A stretch of 64,000 nucleotides of DNA from Streptomyces griseus subsp. griseus (GCF_003610995.1 NZ_CP032543.1:4960001-5024000), one strand, 5' to 3'. Counted from the first letter of the stretch, positions 1 to 10,105 are shown. Notes: a model not told the origin generated them from the letters alone. A program made the numbers and translations.

Positions 1-101
1 ACTGGGATGTCGTGGACCCCACGATGGAAGCGGTGGACGCGGTCGTGCGCGGCCGGCCGGACCCGGCGGCACCCCGGCCCGACCCGCCGGACGGGCCGTA
101 G
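1..101 (+). CDS. 3' end of an upstream gene (partial)
   Basis: An open frame enters from the left edge and stops at TAG 99-101. The visible tail reads WDVVDPTMEAVDAV and then becomes Pro/Asp-rich. The W-x-x-V-D-P pattern near a C-terminus resembles the end of glucose-6-phosphate dehydrogenases, but about 32 residues are too few to decide. The frame has the high third-position GC of its neighbours, so I treat it as real coding sequence cut by the window edge. Confidence 0.4.
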   Translation, partial: WDVVDPTMEAVDAVVRGRPDPAAPRPDPPDGP

Positions 102-212
102 GGACCACTCGCGCCGGTGAGCGTACGGCGGCTCCAGGCGCTCATCCCCGTATCCGGCCCGGCTGCGTGCTAGGGATAGCAGCAAGATTTCCTAAATAGG
201 AGGTATGCCACG

Positions 213-599
213 ATGGGCACGACCCTTATCCGTGTGACGACCGCGCTCGGTGCCGCGGCCGCTCTGGCCATCTGCGGCGTCGGCACGGCAAGCGCCGACA
301 GCGTGGGCAGCTCCGGCATCGGCAACACGGGCGTCGGGAGCGCGGGCTTCCACAACGGCGGCGCGGGCAACGCGGGCATCGCCAACTGGGGCCTGGGCAA
401 CGCCGGTATCGAGAACTCCGGCCTCGGCAACGCGGGCATCGCCAACTCGGGTCTGGGCAACGCCGGGATCGCCAACTGGGGCCTGGGCAACGCGGGCATC
501 GAGAACGGCGGCATCGGCAACGCGGGTCTCGGCAACACGGGCCTGGGCAGCCACGGCATCGGCAACACGGGCGTGGGCAGCTCCGGCATCGGCAACTGA
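213..599 (+). CDS. secreted pentapeptide-repeat (GxxNx) protein
   Basis: The product has 128 residues. Residues 1-28 form a signal peptide (Arg near the N-terminus, Ala-rich core, ASA-D cleavage site). The rest is about nineteen tandem five-residue units of the form G-[ILVAF]-[GAEH]-[NS]-x, for example GIANW, GLGNA and GIENS. This is the Asn/Gly-rich type of PF01469 (pentapeptide repeats 2), best known from mycobacterial PPE-MPTR proteins and expected to fold as a beta-helix. A full AGGAGGT site at 198-204 lies 8 bases before the ATG. The reverse strand and other frames are also open across the repeats, but only as a by-product of repetition. Exported location is likely; function is unknown. 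Confidence 0.85.
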   Translation: MGTTLIRVTTALGAAAALAICGVGTASADSVGSSGIGNTGVGSAGFHNGGAGNAGIANWGLGNAGIENSGLGNAGIANSGLGNAGIANWGLGNAGIENGGIGNAGLGNTGLGSHGIGNTGVGSSGIGN

Positions 600-620
600 A
601 CGACGCGTGGTGCTGTGACG

Positions 621-649
621 AGGGCCGGGAGCGACCAGCTCCCGGCCCT
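621..649. terminator. hairpin between the repeat protein and enolase
   Basis: Perfect 12-bp arms, AGGGCCGGGAGC at 621-632 and its complement at 638-649, around a 5-base loop. It lies between converging genes and can serve both strands. There is no U-tract, as is usual in Streptomyces. Confidence 0.75.
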
Positions 650-681
650 TCTCGGCTTGCATCAGGGCCGGGCGGGCGCCG

Positions 682-2061
<1,380 letters not shown>

Positions 2062-2063
2062 CT

Positions 2064-2119
2064 ACAGCAATGCTGTTCAGTTGTGCTGTTGAGCTTTGCT
2101 GTGCAGCTTGGCTGCGCAG
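2064..2119. promoter_or_regulatory. palindrome plus 13-bp tandem repeats between eno and marR
   Basis: A perfect palindrome ACAGCAATGCTGT (2064-2076) overlaps the first of nearly four direct repeats with a 13-base period: GCTGTTCAGTTGT (2072-2084), GCTGTTGAGCTTT (2085-2097), GCTGTGCAGCTTG (2098-2110) and GCTGCGCAG (2111-2119). It fills the divergent intergenic space and is a plausible multi-site operator for the neighbouring MarR protein. Confidence 0.55.
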
Positions 2120-2172
2120 TCCCCGCGGTGTGACGGGGGCGGGCGCGCAGCTGCCCCGCGTTAAAATTCGGT

Positions 2173-2595
2173 ATGTCCCCACCGGAATCCGCCGCCGTCG
2201 CGGCCGAACTGCGCACGGCGATGGGCAAGCTCACGCGGCGCGTGAAGCTTGAGGACCAGATGCCGCTCGGCCAGGTGGCCGTCCTCGGCGCCCTGGACCG
2301 CAGCGGCGCGATGACCACCAGCGAACTCGCCGCCGACCAGCGGGTCCGCCCGCAGTCCATGGCCCGAGCCGTCGGGCTGCTCATGGACCAGGGCCTGATC
2401 ACCCGCCGCGCCCACCCGACCGACGGCCGCAAGACCCTGGTCGAGCTCTCCACCGCCGGCCAGGCGCTGCTGGAGGAGGAGCGCGGCCGCAGGACGGACT
2501 GGCTCGCGCGGGCCATCGAGTCGGAGCTGACGGAGGAGGAGCGGGAGCTGCTGGCCCGGGGGATCGGGCTGGTGGAGAGGCTGGCGGCGCACTGA
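2173..2595 (+). CDS. MarR-family transcriptional regulator
   Basis: The protein has 140 residues with the winged-helix layout of MarR proteins: an N-terminal dimer helix, the helix-turn-helix around TTSELAADQRVRPQSMARAVGLLMDQGLITR (residues ~52-82), the wing with the typical DGRKTLVELS, and a C-terminal helix (TEEERELLARG). No Shine-Dalgarno site precedes the ATG. A -10-like TAAAAT at 2162-2167 would place the transcript start almost exactly at the ATG, so the message may be leaderless. It probably controls itself and the divergent enolase through the repeats between them; the ligand is unknown. Confidence 0.88.
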   Translation: MSPPESAAVAAELRTAMGKLTRRVKLEDQMPLGQVAVLGALDRSGAMTTSELAADQRVRPQSMARAVGLLMDQGLITRRAHPTDGRKTLVELSTAGQALLEEERGRRTDWLARAIESELTEEERELLARGIGLVERLAAH

Positions 2596-2717
2596 GGGAT
2601 ACGGGACGCCTTCTCGGCCGGCCGGTGTGCAGGGCTCGACGGGCTCCCGGTAGCGCGTGCCGTGCGGCGGCGTGTGAAGCGGGCCCTGGTGGCGAGGGAT
2701 CGGAAATAATTCCGTTT

Positions 2718-4001
2718 ATGAGTGGAGAACGGCACAGAGAAGACCGTGATGGCGGGGGTGCTCATCGGCGACGGCTCGTACCGATGTCCGGCCGCGACCC
2801 CGAGGAGCACGGGCGGGTCTCCTCACCGCTGGAGCTGCTCTTCGACCTGACCTTCGTCGTCGCCGTCGGGACGGCGTCGACACAGTTCGCCGAGCTCCTG
2901 TCCGAGGGACACCTGGGGCACGCGGTCACCGCGTTCGTCATGGCGATGTTCGCGATCAGCGTCGCCTGGATCAGCTTCAGCTGGTTCGCCTCGGCCTTCG
3001 CCACCGACGACTGGCTCTACCGGGTCCTGACGATGCTCCAGATGATCGGGGTCGTCGTGTTCTCGCTCGGCCTCCCGGCGATGTTCCACTCCGTCGACGA
3101 GGGCGGCCACCTCGAACTGCGCGCCATGGTCGCGGGGTACGTCGTGATGCGGATCGCGATGGTGCTGCAGTGGTCGCGTGCCGCCCGGGAGGCCCCCGAT
3201 TTCCGAGGCGTCTGCCTGGCCAACATCCGCTGGACGGTGATCGCCCAGGTCGGCTGGGTCGTCCTGGCCTTTGTCGGACTGCCGGTCTACGTCGTGTTCG
3301 CGGCGTTCGTCGTCCTCGGCGCGCTGGAACTTGCTCTGCCGGTCTTCGCCCAGGGCGCGGCGGGCGGCACGCCCTGGCACCCGCATCACATGGCCGAGCG
3401 GTACAGCCTGTTCGCGATCATCGTGCTTGGTGAGAGCGTGGTCGGGACGGTCGCCTCGTCGGGCGAACTGCTGGGCGGGGCCGACGGTACGGCCTGGACC
3501 GGGAACGCGATCGCCGTGGTGGTCGCGGGGGTCGGCCTGACCTTCGGCATGTGGTGGGTCTACTTCACGACCCCGTTCGGGGATGTCCTGGAGCGCCGCC
3601 GCAACCGCGGTTACCTCTTCGGTTACGGCCACATCCCGCTGTTCATCGGCGTGGCCGGAGCCGGGGCCGGGCTGCACGTGGCCGGGCTCTACCTGGAGCA
3701 CCACACGGAGATCCCCGAGGCGACGGTCGTTCTCGCCCTGGCCCTCCCGGTGGCCCTCTACCTCCTGGTCGTCTACCTGCTGCACGCCCTGCTGCTCTCG
3801 GCGGCGGACCACTTCCACCTGCTGCTGATCGGGCTGACCCTGGCGGTCCTGCTGGCGGCCTGCCTGCTGGCCGTGACGGACGCCCCCTTGGCGGTGTGCC
3901 TGATCGTCGTGATGCTCGCGCCCTTCGTGACCGTGGTCGGCTACGAGGTGATCGGGCGCGAGCATCAGCGGCGCATGCTGGAGGAGGCCGGGGTCAGGTA
4001 G
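2718..4001 (+). CDS. low-temperature-requirement A (LtrA) family membrane protein
   Basis: The protein has about 427 residues with many hydrophobic segments, roughly twelve membrane spans from residue ~40 onward. The family hallmark SSPLELLFDLTFVVAVGTASTQF lies near the N-terminus, and HHMAERYSLFAIIVLGESVVG near the middle matches the conserved LtrA block (PF06772). The family was named for a Listeria cold-growth phenotype; its molecular role is unknown. The start is uncertain: the ATG at 2718 has no clear ribosome site, an internal ATG at 2784 (MSGRDPEEHGR) would still leave the full domain, and an upstream extension to 2625 looks non-coding. Confidence 0.85.
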   Translation: MSGERHREDRDGGGAHRRRLVPMSGRDPEEHGRVSSPLELLFDLTFVVAVGTASTQFAELLSEGHLGHAVTAFVMAMFAISVAWISFSWFASAFATDDWLYRVLTMLQMIGVVVFSLGLPAMFHSVDEGGHLELRAMVAGYVVMRIAMVLQWSRAAREAPDFRGVCLANIRWTVIAQVGWVVLAFVGLPVYVVFAAFVVLGALELALPVFAQGAAGGTPWHPHHMAERYSLFAIIVLGESVVGTVASSGELLGGADGTAWTGNAIAVVVAGVGLTFGMWWVYFTTPFGDVLERRRNRGYLFGYGHIPLFIGVAGAGAGLHVAGLYLEHHTEIPEATVVLALALPVALYLLVVYLLHALLLSAADHFHLLLIGLTLAVLLAACLLAVTDAPLAVCLIVVMLAPFVTVVGYEVIGREHQRRMLEEAGVR

Positions 4002-4032
4002 CCCCGGGGTGCGCGGAGGGCCCACCGGGGCT
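4000..4032. terminator. hairpin after the LtrA-like gene
   Basis: Inverted repeat AGCCCCGG (4000-4007) and CCGGGGCT (4025-4032) with a 17-base loop, starting within the stop region of the LtrA gene and ahead of a converging gene. Moderate strength only. Confidence 0.45.
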
Positions 4033-4090
4033 GCCTCCCCCGGTCCGGCCGCTCAACAGCAGCCTGGCCGGGCGCCCGCGAAATGCCCGG

Positions 4091-5553
4091 TCAGATCGAG
4101 AACCGCTCCCGCTCCAGCAGTGGCCGCACCCGCGCCCTGAACCCGCCCGTGCGGAACGGGCGCTGGAGCAGGCCCGGGCGGAGCTCCTGGGCCAGGGCCG
4201 CGATGACCATCCCCTGGTCGAGGGCGAGCATGAAGTCGCTGACCCGGCCCGTGGACACGTTCACCGAGTCCCGGAAGCCGAGCCCCTCCTCATACGCCCC
4301 GAAGTCCCGCTCCAGCGCGCGCAAGTTGGCCACCGCCTCCCGGCCCGCGTACGGCAGGGCCAGGAACGAGGCGTGGGGGGTGACCACCCCGTTGGTGAAC
4401 GCCGAGGGGGCGGGAGGGGTTCGCCGTCCGTCGTGTGGGTGCGGTCCGTGTTGGAGGCGTAGCCGTCCACCGCCATGCCCAGGGCGTCGACCCCGTACTC
4501 CTGGTAGCCGCCCTCCGGAACGTTGGAGGGCGAGAAGCCCCAGTAGCCGTACTCCGCCTCCCGCAGCCCGTGGTCGATCTGGCCGCGTACGTAACGGTGG
4601 TGGGTCAGGCCCCACGCGCGCGGCGACCACTGCGGCTCGGGCACGAACAGCGGCACCATCAGCGCCTCGAACATGGAGCCGCCCCAGGTGGGGACCACCT
4701 TCCGGCCGCGGTGGGTGTAGTGGCCGTTCCATACCCGTACGCCGTCGACCGTGACGTAACCCCCGCCGGGGCTCTGCTCCTGTTCGTGCTCCGGCAGCAT
4801 CGTCCGCAGCAGGTGCCAGTAGTGGTCGGCGGGGAGTGAGCCGTCCGCGATGCCCAGGTAACTCGCCATGCGTGGCTCGGTGTTGAGCGCGCCGTAGTGG
4901 TGCGGCGTCGGCTCCTCCGTGTCCGTCCAGACGCCGCCGCGCAGTTGGCCGGGGCCCGCGACCGGGTCCGCCGGGTCGTAGGGCGTGTAGAAGTACGACC
5001 AGTCGGCCGTCGCCAGGATGCGGTTGATGCGGGGGCGCAGGGCGGGGGCCGCGTCGGCGGCTATCCGCAGGCCCGTGACCAGCCAGGCGTTGTCCACCGA
5101 GGACAGGAACGGGCGGACCGGGTCGCCCGTGCCCGGCCACTCGGTGAGCACCGAACCGTCGTGTGCGTCATACCAGTTGAGCCAGAAGCCGTGGTGGCGC
5201 TCCAGCTTCTCGACGGCCGTGACCGTACGGTTCAGGGAGCGGACCATCGCGCTCTCGCCGATCACCCCGAGGCCCGCGGCCGCGACCGTCGACCAGAGGC
5301 CGCAGCCGATGTTGGTGGGTGAGGTCTGGACGGACTGGGCGGGAGATCCTGCCGCGCTGAGGTCGATCTTGTCGGTCACCAGGCCGAAGCCCGTCGTCAT
5401 GGCTTCCAGCGAGCGGTACGTGTCGCGGAACCAGTGGTGCAGGAGGTGCCGGCCGGGCTGGGTGGCCGCTTGTGCGGACGGGGCGGTTACGGCTCCGAGC
5501 GACAGGGCCGCGGCCCCGGTCCCGGCGGCGGTGAGAAACGTGCGACGGTCCAT
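4091..5553 (-). pseudogene. Tat-exported PF10091 (glycoamylase/GH144-like) protein, frameshifted
   Basis: The reading frame starts at 5553 with a twin-arginine signal (MDRRTFLTAAG, cleavage near AQA-A). It runs through motifs of the PF10091 family: FLSSVDNAWLVTGLR, GHYTHRG, PTWGGSMFEALM and GYWGFSPSNVPEGGYQEYGVDALG. After NTDRTHTTDGEPLPP the frame is lost, and the rest (SAFTNGVVTPHASFLALPYAGREAVANL to the C-terminus) continues in the next frame to 4091. One added base in the G5 run at 4406-4410 restores a continuous protein of about 487 residues. PF10091 includes endo-beta-1,2-glucanases (GH144), so secreted glucan cleavage is likely. It lies downstream of the GH1 and sugar ABC genes. Either a sequencing error or a recent mutation. 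Confidence 0.8.
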
Positions 5554-5604
5554 CGGTCCGGCTCCTGGTGGCAGAAGGGGGAGGGGGAACGGTGCTCGTG
5601 CGGG

Positions 5605-5673
5605 CGGTTCGGGAGCCGGCGGTCGTCAGGTTCCGCCGGCTCCCGAACCGGAGGGAGCCGTCAGGTGGCTCCC
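5605..5673. terminator. tandem strong hairpins between GH1 and the Tat glycosidase
   Basis: The first stem is a perfect 18-bp pair (5605-5622 with 5633-5650) around a 10-base loop. A second stem, GGGAGCC (5653-5659) with GGCTCCC (5667-5673), follows at once. Read on the minus strand they lie after the beta-glucosidase stop, so the downstream Tat gene may need its own promoter or be made at a lower level. Confidence 0.75.
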
Positions 5674-5713
5674 CGTATCGGGGGTGCCCCCCTGTGGTGA
5701 GGGGGCGTCTCCA

Positions 5714-6919
5714 TTACGCTGCTGCGCGCGGGAGTTCGCGCGTGCGGCCCAGCGAGCCCAGCCACTGCGCCGACGGGCGCGGCGTGCGCTCGAAGGTCTC
5801 CAGGTCCACCGCGATCAGGCCGAACGTCGGCTTGAACGAGCCCCACTCGTAGTTGTCCAGCGCGCTCCACGCCAGATAGCCCTGGATGTCGATACCGTCG
5901 GCCAGCGCCGAGGCGACCTCGTTCAGCGCGCCCGCGTAGTAGTCCGCGCGGCGGCTGTCGTCGTCGGTGGCGATGCCGTTCTCCGTGACGATCAGCGGGA
6001 CGTCACCGACCACCTCGGCCGTGTGCCGCAGCGCCTCGCCCACCGCGCTCGGGTAGAACTCCCACTGCGTCAGCGTCCGTTCGGCGTCGTCCGCCGCCGG
6101 GATCGGGCCGTCGGGACCGATCCGCGTACGGGTGTAGGACTGCACGCCGATCCAGTCGTCGCCGCGCGCCGCCTCGATGAACACGTCCTCGCGCGGGTGG
6201 CGGTAGGCGGCCGTCACATCTTCCGCGCCGGGCAGTGCCTGGTAGACCTGGTTGGCGATGGTCCAGCCGACCTGGATGCCCGCGTCCAGCGCCCGGACCT
6301 CCTTGACCGCCGCGTGGTGGGCCGCGATGACCGCCTGGGTCGTCTCGTCGTCGGGCGTGGGCAGGCCGGCGGGCGGGAAACCGATGTCACCGCGCTTGGC
6401 CTGGCCCGCCATCACGGCGATCATGTTCGGCTCGTTGATCGTGCAGACGTGCGCCACGCCTTCGGAGATCACCGGCGCGCAGGCCGCGACGTACCGGGCG
6501 AACAGCTCCACCGCCCCCTCGGCCGTCCAGCCGCCGCGCGCCTCGAACCACTGCGGCACCGTGAAGTGGTGCAGCGTCACCATCGGGCGCAGGCCGCGGG
6601 CGATCGCACCCTCCACCATCCGCCGGTAGTGGGCGAGTTCGGCGCGCGAGAAGGAGCCTTCGACCGGTTCGATCCGGGCCCACTCGATGGAGAACCGGTA
6701 GTCGGTGAAGCCCAGCGAGGCCAGCAGGTCCATGTCCTCGGGCCAGCGGTGATAGCTGTCGCAGGCGTCGAGGCTCGGCTCCTGGATGTGGGTGCCGGTG
6801 CTGTGTTCCTTGATCCACCAGTCGCTGTTGGTGTTGTTGCCCTCGATCTGGTGCGCGGCCGTGGAGGCGCCCCAGAGGAAGCCCTCGGGGAACGGGACGG
6901 GAGCAGGGGTGTTCGTCAT
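5714..6919 (-). CDS. GH1 family beta-glucosidase
   Basis: The protein has 401 residues with no signal peptide, so it should be cytoplasmic. It has the GH1 opening FPEGFLWGASTAAHQIEG, the acid/base glutamate in TINEPN (E163), and the nucleophile glutamate in VTENG (E313), followed by DGIDIQGYLAWSALDNYEW, the usual aglycone-site block. It would split imported beta-linked disaccharides or short oligosaccharides to glucose. It sits 98 bases after the second sugar permease gene in the same direction. It is somewhat shorter than the typical ~450-residue family member, but both catalytic residues are present. Confidence 0.93.
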   Translation of the reverse strand: MTNTPAPVPFPEGFLWGASTAAHQIEGNNTNSDWWIKEHSTGTHIQEPSLDACDSYHRWPEDMDLLASLGFTDYRFSIEWARIEPVEGSFSRAELAHYRRMVEGAIARGLRPMVTLHHFTVPQWFEARGGWTAEGAVELFARYVAACAPVISEGVAHVCTINEPNMIAVMAGQAKRGDIGFPPAGLPTPDDETTQAVIAAHHAAVKEVRALDAGIQVGWTIANQVYQALPGAEDVTAAYRHPREDVFIEAARGDDWIGVQSYTRTRIGPDGPIPAADDAERTLTQWEFYPSAVGEALRHTAEVVGDVPLIVTENGIATDDDSRRADYYAGALNEVASALADGIDIQGYLAWSALDNYEWGSFKPTFGLIAVDLETFERTPRPSAQWLGSLGRTRELPRAAA

Positions 6920-7017
6920 CGCGACATGTCTTTCTGGTGGGTGGTGAGGGGTGTGGCCGCCGCTGTTACGGGGTGGGGTGCGACGACCTCGTTACGTCAG
7001 GTGCCTCGGCGGAAGCG

Positions 7018-7893
7018 CTACTTGAGGCCCGCCGTGGCGATGCCCTGCGTGAAGTGCCGTTGCAGGGCGATGAAGAGGGCCAGCACCGGGAGCACGACCA
7101 GGAACGCCCCGGCCATCAGCATCCCGTTCGATCCGCCGGCCTTGTTGGGGTCCGTGGCGAAGGTCGCCAGCGCGACCGGGAGCGTGTACTTGTCGGGGTC
7201 GTTGGTCGCGATCAGCGGCCAGACGAAGTTGTTCCAGGAGCCCAGGAAGGTGAAGATCGAGAGCGTCGCCAGGGCGGGCTTCACCAGCGGCATCACGATC
7301 CGCCAGAAGATGTACCACTCGCTCGCCCCGTCCATCCGGGCCGCCTCCAGCAGCTCGTCCGGGATCGACTGCATGAACTGCCGCATCAGGAAGACCCCGA
7401 AGGCCCCGGCGGCGAACGGCAGCACCAGACCGGCGTAGCTGTCGATCAGCTGGAGCTTGCTCATCAGCACGAACAGCGGCAGCAGCATCAGGTTGCCGGG
7501 CACCATCAGCGCGCCGAGCACCAGGCCGAAGAGCTTGTTGCGGCCCACGAAGTTCAGCTTGGCCAGGGCGTAGCCGAGCATGGAGCAGAAGACCAGGTTC
7601 GAGACGGTCACCAGGACCGCCACGATCACCGAGTTCATGAAGTACAGCGGCAGGTCCAGCTTGTCCAGCAGCTGCCGGAAGTTGGTCAGGGTCCACTCGG
7701 TGGGGATCCACACCGGCGGGCTGGCCGACAGCTCGCTCTGCGTCTTGAAGGCGGAGAGCCCCATCCAGAGGAAGGGTGCCGACATGACCAGCAGGCCGAG
7801 GGAGAGCAGGACGTAGACCAGGGGGCGGGAGGCGCTCCGCCTCTTCCTCCCCGGCGTCCGGGCGGTGGGCGCGTGGCTGCTGGTGGCGCTCAT
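7018..7893 (-). CDS. sugar ABC transporter permease, MalG type
   Basis: The protein has 291 residues and six predicted membrane segments, typical of the CUT1 sugar importers. The EAA loop that contacts the ATPase is visible as ELLEAARMDGASEWYIFWRIVMPLVKPAL. The cytoplasmic N-terminus is basic (GRKRRSAS). Its ATG overlaps the stop of the upstream permease gene as ATGA (7890-7893), so the two are translationally coupled and likely form a heterodimer. No ATPase gene lies nearby; actinomycete CUT1 systems often share a distant MsiK-type ATPase, which is inferred here. Confidence 0.92.
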   Translation of the reverse strand: MSATSSHAPTARTPGRKRRSASRPLVYVLLSLGLLVMSAPFLWMGLSAFKTQSELSASPPVWIPTEWTLTNFRQLLDKLDLPLYFMNSVIVAVLVTVSNLVFCSMLGYALAKLNFVGRNKLFGLVLGALMVPGNLMLLPLFVLMSKLQLIDSYAGLVLPFAAGAFGVFLMRQFMQSIPDELLEAARMDGASEWYIFWRIVMPLVKPALATLSIFTFLGSWNNFVWPLIATNDPDKYTLPVALATFATDPNKAGGSNGMLMAGAFLVVLPVLALFIALQRHFTQGIATAGLK

Positions 7894-8858
7894 TTCGTGT
7901 TGTCCTTCAGCAGTCGGAGCTGGAGCACCGTGATGCCCATGATCACCACGAACAGGACGTACGCCATGGCGCTCGCGTAGCCCATGTGGAAGAAGTTGAA
8001 CCCTTCGCGGTACATGTTCAGCGAGACCGTCAGCGTCGAGTCGGACGGGCCGCCCTGGGTCATCACGAACGGCTCCTCGAACACGTTGAGGTAGCCGATC
8101 GTCGTGATCACCGTGGCGTAGAGGACCGTCGGCCGCAGGAGCGGGACCGTGATTCCCCGGAACTCCTGCCACACGCTCGCCCCGTCCAGCTTCGCCGCCT
8201 CCCGTACCTCCGTCGGGACCGCCTGGAGGCCCGCGATGAACAGCACCATCACCGTTCCGACGTTCCGCCAGACCGCCATCACGATCAGCGACGGCATCGC
8301 CAGCGTCTCGGAGCCGAGGAAGTCCGGTGCCGTCCAGCCCACTTCGGAGAAGAGGCCCGCGATCAGACCGTCGCTCGGATCGAGGACGAACCGCCAGACG
8401 ACGGCGACCGCGACGATGGTGGTCACCACCGGGGCGTAGAAGCCGACCCGGAAGAAGGTCCGCGCCCGGTCGATGCCGTTGTTCAGCAGTACGGCGGTGA
8501 CCAGGCCGATCGCGATGGTCAGCGGGACGCCGACCACCACGAAGTACCCGGTGTTGAAGAGGGACTTGAGGAACTTCTCGTCGCCGAAGAGCTTCACGTA
8601 GTTGTCGAACCCGATGAAGTCCGCTTCCCACGGGCGCGTCACGTTGCGCAGCCCGAAGTCCGTGAAGCTCATCACCAGCGTGGCGAGGATCGGGAACGCC
8701 ATGAAGACGGTGAACAGAACGAGGAACGGGGTGGAGAACAGCCAGCCCGCCGCGTTCTGCACGCCCATCGACGGCTTGCGGCCTCTTCTGCCCGCGGGCG
8801 CGGTGGCGGGTGGCGGCGGTTCCCGCCGCGCGGCTGCCTTCTCGGTCGTGGTGCTCAT
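7890..8858 (-). CDS. sugar ABC transporter permease, MalF type
   Basis: The protein has 322 residues. A Pro/Arg-rich cytoplasmic tail precedes about six membrane spans, and the EAA motif appears as EVREAAKLDGASVWQEFRGITVPLLRP. It pairs with the following MalG-type permease (ATGA overlap) and follows the binding-protein gene by only 2 bases, so the three form one operon. The start ATG at 8858 (MSTTTEK) was chosen because upstream in-frame sequence belongs to the binding-protein gene. Confidence 0.92.
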   Translation of the reverse strand: MSTTTEKAAARREPPPPATAPAGRRGRKPSMGVQNAAGWLFSTPFLVLFTVFMAFPILATLVMSFTDFGLRNVTRPWEADFIGFDNYVKLFGDEKFLKSLFNTGYFVVVGVPLTIAIGLVTAVLLNNGIDRARTFFRVGFYAPVVTTIVAVAVVWRFVLDPSDGLIAGLFSEVGWTAPDFLGSETLAMPSLIVMAVWRNVGTVMVLFIAGLQAVPTEVREAAKLDGASVWQEFRGITVPLLRPTVLYATVITTIGYLNVFEEPFVMTQGGPSDSTLTVSLNMYREGFNFFHMGYASAMAYVLFVVIMGITVLQLRLLKDNTK

Positions 8859-8860
8859 GG

Positions 8861-10105
8861 CTACTGCTTCACGAGGCCTTCGATCTGGGACTGCGCCTGC
8901 TTCAGCGCGTCCTCGGCGGACGCCTTGCCCTGCGTCACCTTGGCGATGGCCTGGTCGACCTTGTCGGTGATCTCGGTCCACTGCGCCAGCGACGGCGAGG
9001 ACTTGGCGGTGTCCATCTGCTTCTTGAAGACCTGGAGGTCGGCGTCGTCCGCGAGCTTGCCGGACTCCCAGGCCGAGGTGTTGGCGGGCAGGTCCTTCGT
9101 CCGCTCGTACCAGTCGGCCTGGCCCTCGGTGTCGGTGAGGTACTCGATGAACTCCGTCGCCGCGGCCTTGTGCTCGCTGTCCTTGGAGATGACGAGGGAG
9201 GAGCCGCCGGCCATCGAGGTGGAGGAGGCGTCCGCCGGAACGTTGGCGATGGCCCACTCGCCCTTGATCTGGGGCTGGCCCTCGTTGAGGAGGGTCACGT
9301 GCCAGGGGCCGCCGAAGAACATCGGGACCCGGCCGTTGCCGAAGTCCTTCACCACGTCGTAGCCGGGCTGCACGGACTTGTTGGACAGGCCCTTGTCGAA
9401 GTAACTGCCGTACTCCTTGAGCGCCTTGACCGCAGCCGGGCTGTCGATGACCGCCTCACCGTCGGCGTTGACGATCTCGCCGCCCGCCGAGTAGAGGAAG
9501 GAGTAGAAGTTCTGCACGGTGTCCAGGCCGCTCGGCTGGATGGACAGCCCCCACTTCGTACCGGCCTTCTTCTGGTACGCGGTGGCCAGCTCCTGGAGCT
9601 CCTTCCAGTCGGCCGGGGCCTTGGTCACGCCCGCCTTCTCGGCCAGGTCCGTGCGGTAGTAGAGGACGCGGGTGTCGACGTACCACGGCACGCCGTACGC
9701 GGTGCCGTCCACCTCGCCCTGCTCCCAGCCCGCCGGGAAGAAGTCCTTCTTGTCGAAGACCTTGGTGTCCACCGGCTCCAGCACGCCCAGTTCGGCGAAC
9801 TCGCCCATGTAGCTCCCGCCCATCTGCGCCACGTCGGGCAGCGTGCCCGCCGCCGCGGCCGAGACGAGCTTCTGGTGGGCCACGTCCCAGCCGACCGGAG
9901 TCACCTTGACGGTGATGTTCGGGTTGGCCTTCTGGTACACCTTCGCCACGTCCGCGAGCTTCTCGCCCTCGGCGCCCATGGCCCAGACGGTGAGCGTCTG
10001 CTTCTCGTCCGCGGCGACATCTCCGCCGGAGGAGCCGCAGGCGGAGAGGGTGACGGCGAGCGCGAGCGCGAGGCCGGCGGGGGCGGTTCTGGCGATGCGG
10101 GACAT
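8861..10105 (-). CDS. extracellular sugar-binding lipoprotein of an ABC importer
   Basis: The protein has 414 residues. A lipoprotein signal MSRIART...LSAC has the lipid-bearing Cys at 23. The rest matches family 1 solute-binding proteins: TLTVWAMGAEGEKL, VPWYVDTRVLYYRTDL and FGGPWHV. The start at 10105 follows AAGGAGGAG on the minus strand; a 32-residue upstream extension has no such site and would disrupt the signal peptide. It is the first gene of the operon with both permeases, and an almost perfect operator-like inverted repeat lies 37 bases upstream. The sugar is probably a beta-glucoside, judged from the GH1 neighbour. Confidence 0.93.
   Translation of the reverse strand: MSRIARTAPAGLALALAVTLSACGSSGGDVAADEKQTLTVWAMGAEGEKLADVAKVYQKANPNITVKVTPVGWDVAHQKLVSAAAAGTLPDVAQMGGSYMGEFAELGVLEPVDTKVFDKKDFFPAGWEQGEVDGTAYGVPWYVDTRVLYYRTDLAEKAGVTKAPADWKELQELATAYQKKAGTKWGLSIQPSGLDTVQNFYSFLYSAGGEIVNADGEAVIDSPAAVKALKEYGSYFDKGLSNKSVQPGYDVVKDFGNGRVPMFFGGPWHVTLLNEGQPQIKGEWAIANVPADASSTSMAGGSSLVISKDSEHKAAATEFIEYLTDTEGQADWYERTKDLPANTSAWESGKLADDADLQVFKKQMDTAKSSPSLAQWTEITDKVDQAIAKVTQGKASAEDALKQAQSQIEGLVKQ

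Noticed and set aside
170..595. Long open frames on the minus strand and in a second plus frame across the pentapeptide repeats (MPALPRP-type repeats).
   Set aside because: They arise because the 15/30-base repeat has no stop in several frames; only the plus frame at 213 has a ribosome site, a signal peptide and family repeats.
2625..2717. N-terminal extension of the LtrA-like protein.
   Set aside because: Arg/Cys-rich with no family match and no ribosome site; the domain begins well after 2718.
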